From an uncultured Clostridia bacterium (GTDB taxonomy: Bacteria > Bacillota > Clostridia > Peptostreptococcales > Anaerovoracaceae), in contig CAMIWY010000059.1 of assembly GCA_946402595.1 (NCBI GenBank), positions 1 to 7,749 on the forward strand: DNA of 7,749 nucleotides. The letters are read 5' to 3'. Below, piece after piece: positions 3,705 to 7,749 of the stretch. Numbering within the stretch: position 1 is the first letter of the stretch; the number at the start of each line of letters is the position of its first letter. The notes beneath the pieces were generated by a model. It worked only from the letters and a program-made list of their open reading frames with translations. It did not search any database and had not been told where the DNA came from. The translations under genes were made by a program, and so were the position numbers.

Positions 3705-6700
3705 TCATCTTCTGTACCGTCTTCCTGCTCTGCGTCTTGCCGCGTATATGAATATAAGCTCAGTCACAGCAAGTACAGTTATAATTGCATAGATCTTCAG
3801 CAGGTTGTCATCACCTGTTTTAGGAGCCGGAGACTTCTCCGGTTCTTTTGTTACGTAGACTGTCTGCGCCTTATCTTCCGGATCACAATGTTCATCTATC
3901 AGTACGCTTCCTGAATACAGCCTTTCGAAAACAACTATTGCATGATTTGCCAGAGATCCCGTATCTGCCCTGAACTGTAATTCCGTTGTTCCGTCATTTT
4001 CCGATGGAGTAAAGACAGCAGACGAAGTGATCCCGAGGAGTTTGCCGGCAGTCTGGTCATACAGTTCACCTTCCAGTCTGTACTCCTCTTTCACTGACAG
4101 ATTCCTGTAAGCTACTGTATCGATGATAAGAGAATCCCTGTCACCGGTTATAAGATGCTCCCCGTCTTCACCTGTAGCTTCTGTGTATGCGATTCCGCCG
4201 TAATGCACCGTCTGATCCTCATCGTCAGGATCCTCATGCTTCTGAAGCTCGACAGGAACAGTTTCTCCTTCGATGTCGTGAACTTTGCTGATTCTGTACA
4301 GTTTTTCAAAAGCAACCAGTGAAGATTCTTTCGTGAATGCTGACGAGTCAACAGTGAATTCAAGGTCTATCGTCATCTCATCAGATACAGCTTCGAATTC
4401 CTGTTCTGCCTCTGCATTTTCTACAGCTTCTCCCGTATCCTTATCGACAAGCTTTCCGGTCACTTTATACTTTCTGCCCTTTATCAGCCCTGTCAGCGCG
4501 ACCTTGTCCGTGATCTTCTCTTCCTGTGCTAGAATTCCCGCATGCGATGATGTAGCTGAATCTGCAGCCTGTGTAGCGATCGTTACCGGCTTGTTTTTCA
4601 TTTCGACCTTATTAGCGACTTTATCAGCTTTCACTTCGAATTCCGCATCCTCAGCTATATCATATCCGTACGGAGCCGTGATCTCTCTCAGGGTGTACTT
4701 GCCGTCAGGCAGAGCTTTGATGAGATGCGGCTCACTTCCGGAGACCCACTCTTCAACTATATTTCCGTCTGCGTTTATGACCTGCAGCTTTGCTCCGGGC
4801 AGCTCCTCTGATGTCACTGCATCTGTCTTACTTATATAAGATTCATGATGCATCTCATGCGATGTGACCTGATACTCATAGACGGTGATGCCGTTATCAA
4901 GGTCTGCCCTGGCAGAAACAATATGCTTTCCGTCTTCATATCTGTTTACAGCATTCCTTTCCGAGAATCTGTCGGTAGCATATCCCGGGGATGCTTTCTT
5001 TTCTTCTATGAAATATCTTCCGGGTTTAAGTTTATCTCCCGTCCTGGAGTCTTTATCAAGAGTACCATGACCATCTTTATCTGTTACGATCTCGCCGACT
5101 TTCACGTTCTTATCAAGGTCATTATCCTCAAAGTACACCTCGTATACAGCACCTGCAAGAGAGCCTGCAGAGTATTTTCTGTCTCTGCCTTCTGCTGCAG
5201 GCTGACCTGTTTCCGCATCCACTTTTCTGACAGCCAGGCTGACTGACTTGTACTCTTCTTCATGAGTGAGCCTGTCACCATATCTTACCGTCAGGGAATC
5301 CTGCCCGTTGACTGACAGCTTCGTACTGTCTCCGTCAAGTCTGACTGTACCTGTGTACACCCTCTTGTCTACGGCCAGCCCTTTTGGCGCTTTGATCTCT
5401 CTCAGCTTTATTACACCGATAGGCAGCACCCTTTTGCCGTCTTCAATATATGACTTGCCGCTTACCGGCTCATCTTCTGCAAAGTCTATGCCTGCGGTCC
5501 TGATACCATCGGGAGTTTCCATATACCTCGTCTCATATACCCATGAAGCCTTGAGAGTGGAATCGCTTATGACCGGATCATCAGGATCTGTCTCGTAATA
5601 TGAGAGCTCATATCTGGCTCCGGCAAGTCTCTTATAACCGTAGTTGTCATTTTCCTTGACCAGGATCATTTTAAGATTCGTATATCCCGGCTTTTCCTCG
5701 GAGATGACAATCGCCGGTGAACTCAGTGTGTTATCAGTAGAGACAGTGACACTTCTGACTTTTTTGTCGAGAAGGAATCCTTTTGATGCCGATATCTCCT
5801 TCACATAATACGTTCCGGGTTCGATTTCTATTACATCGGTCGTTCCGTCATCCTTTGTTATCAGTTCGATCACGTTACCGTCAGCATCCTTTGCCTGCGA
5901 AGTGCATCCGGCATCCGTATACAGCCTGTACCTGGCTCCTTCCAGAGAATAGTTCGCCGGGTATTCTTTCAGATAGTCTCTGCTCTCGGCAGTCTGTTTC
6001 TTCATAAGAGTCAGATAGCCTGTGCGCGGGTGCAGGGTCACAAAAGTCGATTTGTACATTACCTGTGTTCCCAGTATTCCCTTGGAAAGATTGAGTTTAT
6101 TGCTTACAGGCTTGAAAGTGATCCCTACCTTGATTATCCCGGTTTTGGGATCAGCTGAAAGGATCTTGCATGAATAGATAAACTTTGTGTTCTTGGATCC
6201 AAGCGACTTTGACGGACCAGATATGCACACTGCGGCAATGGATTTGAGTGTTGTATTCTCCTTGAGCCATCCATTGTCAGGATCCATATATCCTACGGAG
6301 CCGTGTCTTCTCGGGATATTATCTCTGAGAGTAGCCATTCCGGTGAATACCTGCCCCGTTTTCGGGAATGAATTCTGCGAAGATCCTTCTTTCGCCTTCT
6401 CAACGCTTACATCTGAGTATGTGATAGTTCCTTCCTCGTCATCAGCGATCTCACAGGTGTTAGTATTTTCATCTATGATGTCCTCTTTTTTCTGAGCGAC
6501 TTTGATATAGATATAACCGCTGCCGTCCTGCGCTATGGATACGGACTTTCCTTCTCCGGAGATCTCAGGATCCGGATTATTCACCGCCTCATCTTCCGTT
6601 GATCCATATGCTGCGCGGATATAGCTGCCGCTTATACCCTGTATCCTCACAGAGCTTCCTCTCGCGAGCTCGCGCTTATCACCGTTACGGATCACCTCGT

Positions 6701-7079
6701 CATATTCGATCCCTGATTCATCTGCCTCATAATCAGAATCTATAGCAGCACTGACAGATTCCGCTCCTCTGAGTATGAATACTATTTCAGTCATTTCATC
6801 AGCGTCATACTCATCTGTATCTGTCTGCCATTCATGATAATCGCTTCCTGCATTATCTTCTGCTTTATCTCCATCTTTATTTTCATCAGCAGCATTATCA
6901 GCTGCAGTTCTTGAGTCGTTATTATCGTTATCCGCCGGTTCAGTGCTTTCAGATGATTCTGCCTGCATCGCCGGCGATGTATCCTGTTCTGCTGCGAGAA
7001 CTCTTCCGACTCCCGCAGAAGGTGTTATTAAAGTCATGATGACCGCGATCGCGATCAGTATCTTTATATATCTTTTCAT
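3705..7079 (-). CDS. Cell-wall-anchored CnaB/VaFE-repeat surface protein
   Basis: A 1124-residue predicted adhesin or pilin-like stalk, numbered from the ATG at 7079. A signal peptide (1-30: basic start, hydrophobic core, cleavage near VLAA) is followed by an acidic Asp/Asn/Glu-rich stretch (31-97) and an N-terminal region of unclear fold (98-355). Four CnaB/SpaA-like domains follow at about 356-462, 467-608, 612-740 and 744-832, each with the KEISA/REITAP-type Glu strand. Only the fourth keeps an obvious Lys751/Glu799/Asn829 isopeptide set. Two VaFE (T-Q ester bond) repeats follow at about 833-958 and 960-1075, with VAFEKLY and VVFERLY. The likely ester pairs are Thr836-Gln956 and Thr966-Gln1072. 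The C-terminus is APKTG (1085-1089), a membrane segment (about 1093-1113) and an Arg-rich tail: a sortase signal with Ala where Leu/Ile/Val is usual. AAAGGAG at 8 bases decides the start; an upstream in-frame GTG (7088) overlaps it. The ligand is unknown. Confidence 0.9.
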   Translation of the reverse strand: MKRYIKILIAIAVIMTLITPSAGVGRVLAAEQDTSPAMQAESSESTEPADNDNNDSRTAADNAADENKDGDKAEDNAGSDYHEWQTDTDEYDADEMTEIVFILRGAESVSAAIDSDYEADESGIEYDEVIRNGDKRELARGSSVRIQGISGSYIRAAYGSTEDEAVNNPDPEISGEGKSVSIAQDGSGYIYIKVAQKKEDIIDENTNTCEIADDEEGTITYSDVSVEKAKEGSSQNSFPKTGQVFTGMATLRDNIPRRHGSVGYMDPDNGWLKENTTLKSIAAVCISGPSKSLGSKNTKFIYSCKILSADPKTGIIKVGITFKPVSNKLNLSKGILGTQVMYKSTFVTLHPRTGYLTLMKKQTAESRDYLKEYPANYSLEGARYRLYTDAGCTSQAKDADGNVIELITKDDGTTDVIEIEPGTYYVKEISASKGFLLDKKVRSVTVSTDNTLSSPAIVISEEKPGYTNLKMILVKENDNYGYKRLAGARYELSYYETDPDDPVISDSTLKASWVYETRYMETPDGIRTAGIDFAEDEPVSGKSYIEDGKRVLPIGVIKLREIKAPKGLAVDKRVYTGTVRLDGDSTKLSVNGQDSLTVRYGDRLTHEEEYKSVSLAVRKVDAETGQPAAEGRDRKYSAGSLAGAVYEVYFEDNDLDKNVKVGEIVTDKDGHGTLDKDSRTGDKLKPGRYFIEEKKASPGYATDRFSERNAVNRYEDGKHIVSARADLDNGITVYEYQVTSHEMHHESYISKTDAVTSEELPGAKLQVINADGNIVEEWVSGSEPHLIKALPDGKYTLREITAPYGYDIAEDAEFEVKADKVANKVEMKNKPVTIATQAADSATSSHAGILAQEEKITDKVALTGLIKGRKYKVTGKLVDKDTGEAVENAEAEQEFEAVSDEMTIDLEFTVDSSAFTKESSLVAFEKLYRISKVHDIEGETVPVELQKHEDPDDEDQTVHYGGIAYTEATGEDGEHLITGDRDSLIIDTVAYRNLSVKEEYRLEGELYDQTAGKLLGITSSAVFTPSENDGTTELQFRADTGSLANHAIVVFERLYSGSVLIDEHCDPEDKAQTVYVTKEPEKSPAPKTGDDNLLKIYAIITVLAVTELIFIYAARRRAGRRYRR
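3827..3849 (+). terminator. Possible terminator for maf inside the opposing gene
   Basis: CCGGAG (3827-3832) pairs with CTCCGG (3837-3842) around a 4-base loop, followed by TTCTTTT. It lies about 170 bases past the maf stop, inside the antisense of the surface-protein gene, where it encodes part of PEKSPAP. The 45-base gap between the convergent genes (3660-3704) has no terminator, so this is the first plausible one. The T run is interrupted. Confidence 0.4.
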
Positions 7080-7093
7080 GCTGATCACTCCTT

Positions 7094-7627
7094 TTATCCC
7101 GCTATGCCGAATGACCGGCTCTCTATTCTCACTATCTGTTTGTCCAGAAACATCTTCACTCTGTTGATGTCTTCTGTCTCAATGATCTCTCTCAGCTGAG
7201 ACAGTATCTGTCTGTCGTCTTTACCGAGTCCGCTGTTTATTCTTTCAGTAAACTGCATCAGTTTCTGAGGCAGTCTCATTTTCCTGATATCCGGATAAAA
7301 CATTATCCTGAGCTTTCCCGCGGTAAGTGTGCCTCCCTCCGTATATATAAGTTCAGGCTCCAGCAGGTAATTCTCCGGGCCTATCAGATATCCATGTGCT
7401 GCTTCACAGACAGATATCAGTGATCTCAGAAGCATCAGCCTTTCAAAGATATCCAGTGCATCTGTATCCAGACGTGTGAGTCTGCCCGGTCTGTATGAGA
7501 ATCTGTAGGACTGACCATCTCTTACGATCGTCATGCGAACAAAATACGGGCAGTAATTATGCGTAAGGATCTCCTCCATGTATGCAGGGATCCTGTACCC
7601 GTTCAGACCATGTTTTATGGTGTCCAT
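7094..7627 (-). CDS. DUF6382-like cytoplasmic protein
   Basis: The function is unknown. The 177-residue protein has no signal peptide or membrane segment. Its pattern, an N-terminal YFVRMTIVRDGQSYRFSYRPGR (about residues 28-49), a helical stretch LMLLRSLISVCEA, then GYLIGPENYLLEPELIY (79-95) and a LRIMFYPDI strand, resembles the DUF6382 family. That family often forms the N-terminal half of FHA-domain proteins near Tad/Flp pilus or other secretion loci in Clostridia. The resemblance is from memory of the pattern, not a search. Here no FHA domain follows; the C-terminal third is helical with basic and acidic residues. The ATG at 7627 has GGAGGG about 7 bases upstream. Its TAA is 14 bases from the surface-protein ATG and overlaps that gene's ribosome-site region, indicating translational coupling. 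It could instead be a family-specific chaperone or regulator of the surface protein. Confidence 0.8.
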   Translation of the reverse strand: MDTIKHGLNGYRIPAYMEEILTHNYCPYFVRMTIVRDGQSYRFSYRPGRLTRLDTDALDIFERLMLLRSLISVCEAAHGYLIGPENYLLEPELIYTEGGTLTAGKLRIMFYPDIRKMRLPQKLMQFTERINSGLGKDDRQILSQLREIIETEDINRVKMFLDKQIVRIESRSFGIAG

Positions 7628-7672
7628 TAGTATCCCTCCGTGTTTTCATTTCTGTGGTGTGTGTTTCATTTT

Positions 7673-7749
7673 TTATCCGCCGCATTTGGAGCACGGTGTG
7701 TACCCTCTTGCGACCGCATCTTTTTTATCTATCTCTATATAATTTCTCT
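7673..7749 (-). CDS. C-terminal end of an unidentified gene with a CxxC tail (partial)
   Basis: Only 24 complete codons and the TAA stop (7673-7675) are inside the window; the gene continues beyond 7749. The visible residues read NYIEIDKKDAVARGYTPCSKCGG at the end. The pattern keeps Ala-x-x-x-Gly-Tyr-x-Pro-Cys-x-x-Cys, which recurs at the C-terminus of proteins with an Ada-like or nuclease-associated metal-binding tail, usually with a second Cys pair or His/Cys upstream. That upstream part is not visible, so the family is not assigned. The other two minus-strand frames stop at once, which supports this one. It ends 45 bases before the ATG of the next gene with no terminator, so it may belong to the same operon. 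Confidence 0.55.
   Translation of the reverse strand, partial: RNYIEIDKKDAVARGYTPCSKCGG

Noticed and set aside
4285..5598. Plus-strand reading frames across the surface-protein gene
   Set aside because: They are antisense shadows of a long gene with clear domains; they have no ribosome sites or recognisable sequence and are Ser/Leu-rich from reverse reading.
6040..6350. A thioester (TED) adhesin domain in the N-terminal region of the surface protein, from scattered Cys and a TQ
   Set aside because: The Cys and TQ contexts do not match the Cys-Gln thioester motifs I know; the region is left as unassigned.
6780..6990. Acidic low-complexity stretch as a repeat array
   Set aside because: It is Asp/Asn/Glu/Ala-rich but shows no regular repeat unit at DNA or protein level; it looks like a flexible linker after the signal peptide.
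7041..7060. Repeated GATCGCGATCGCG in the signal-peptide codons
   Set aside because: It encodes the hydrophobic core (Ile-Ala-Ile-Ala) and is a single short overlap of GCGATC; chance codon choice is enough.
7080..7088. GTG at 7086-7088 as the start of the surface protein
   Set aside because: It overlaps the AAAGGAG ribosome site, while ATG at 7077-7079 lies 8 bases from it and gives a normal signal peptide.
1..7749. CRISPR, insertion sequence, phage, tRNA or rRNA elements
   Set aside because: No regularly spaced direct repeats, terminal inverted repeats, transposase-like frames or cloverleaf candidates were seen.

Overview
The window looks like chromosome from a Gram-positive anaerobe of the Bacillota, most likely class Clostridia (Lachnospiraceae or a close relative). 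This rests on the infC-rpmI-rplT order with an AUU-started infC, strong Shine-Dalgarno sites, an nrdR-cmk pair, and a large wall-anchored CnaB/VaFE surface protein. The genus cannot be read from the sequence alone. Gene density is high, and every real gene except maf lies on the minus strand.

Layout from the right end along minus-strand transcription. (a) 3705-7749 is an accessory surface block. It holds the last 24 codons of an unidentified gene ending in a CxxC motif, then a soluble 177-residue protein resembling the DUF6382 family, then a 1124-residue secreted adhesin- or pilin-like protein whose ribosome site abuts the stop of the gene before it. (b) maf (3084-3659) is the only plus-strand gene. 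It is convergent with the surface gene and divergent from infC. (c) 1416-2963 is the translation operon: a consensus promoter, an attenuator-type leader of about 150 nt, infC with an AUU start, rpmI, rplT, and then an unannotated 59-codon membrane microprotein closed by an intrinsic terminator. (d) 78-1367 is nrdR followed by cmk. The nrdR promoter spacer is filled by a near-consensus NrdR box, and a weaker second box lies exactly 31 bp upstream. (e) 1-77 contains only a long hairpin downstream of cmk.

Working together: infC-rpmI-rplT supply initiation factor IF3 and ribosomal proteins L35 and L20, with feedback expected at both transcription (leader) and translation (AUU start). nrdR and cmk both concern nucleotide supply: a repressor of ribonucleotide reductase genes and CMP/dCMP kinase. 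maf hydrolyses non-canonical or excess nucleotides. The surface block is separate in function.

Most of the window is ordinary core genome. The points most worth a second look are the NrdR boxes in the nrdR promoter, the infC leader (a terminator plus a possible loop-to-arm antiterminator), the membrane microprotein, and the translationally coupled DUF6382-like/surface-protein pair. I see no CRISPR array, transposon, phage gene, tRNA or rRNA.
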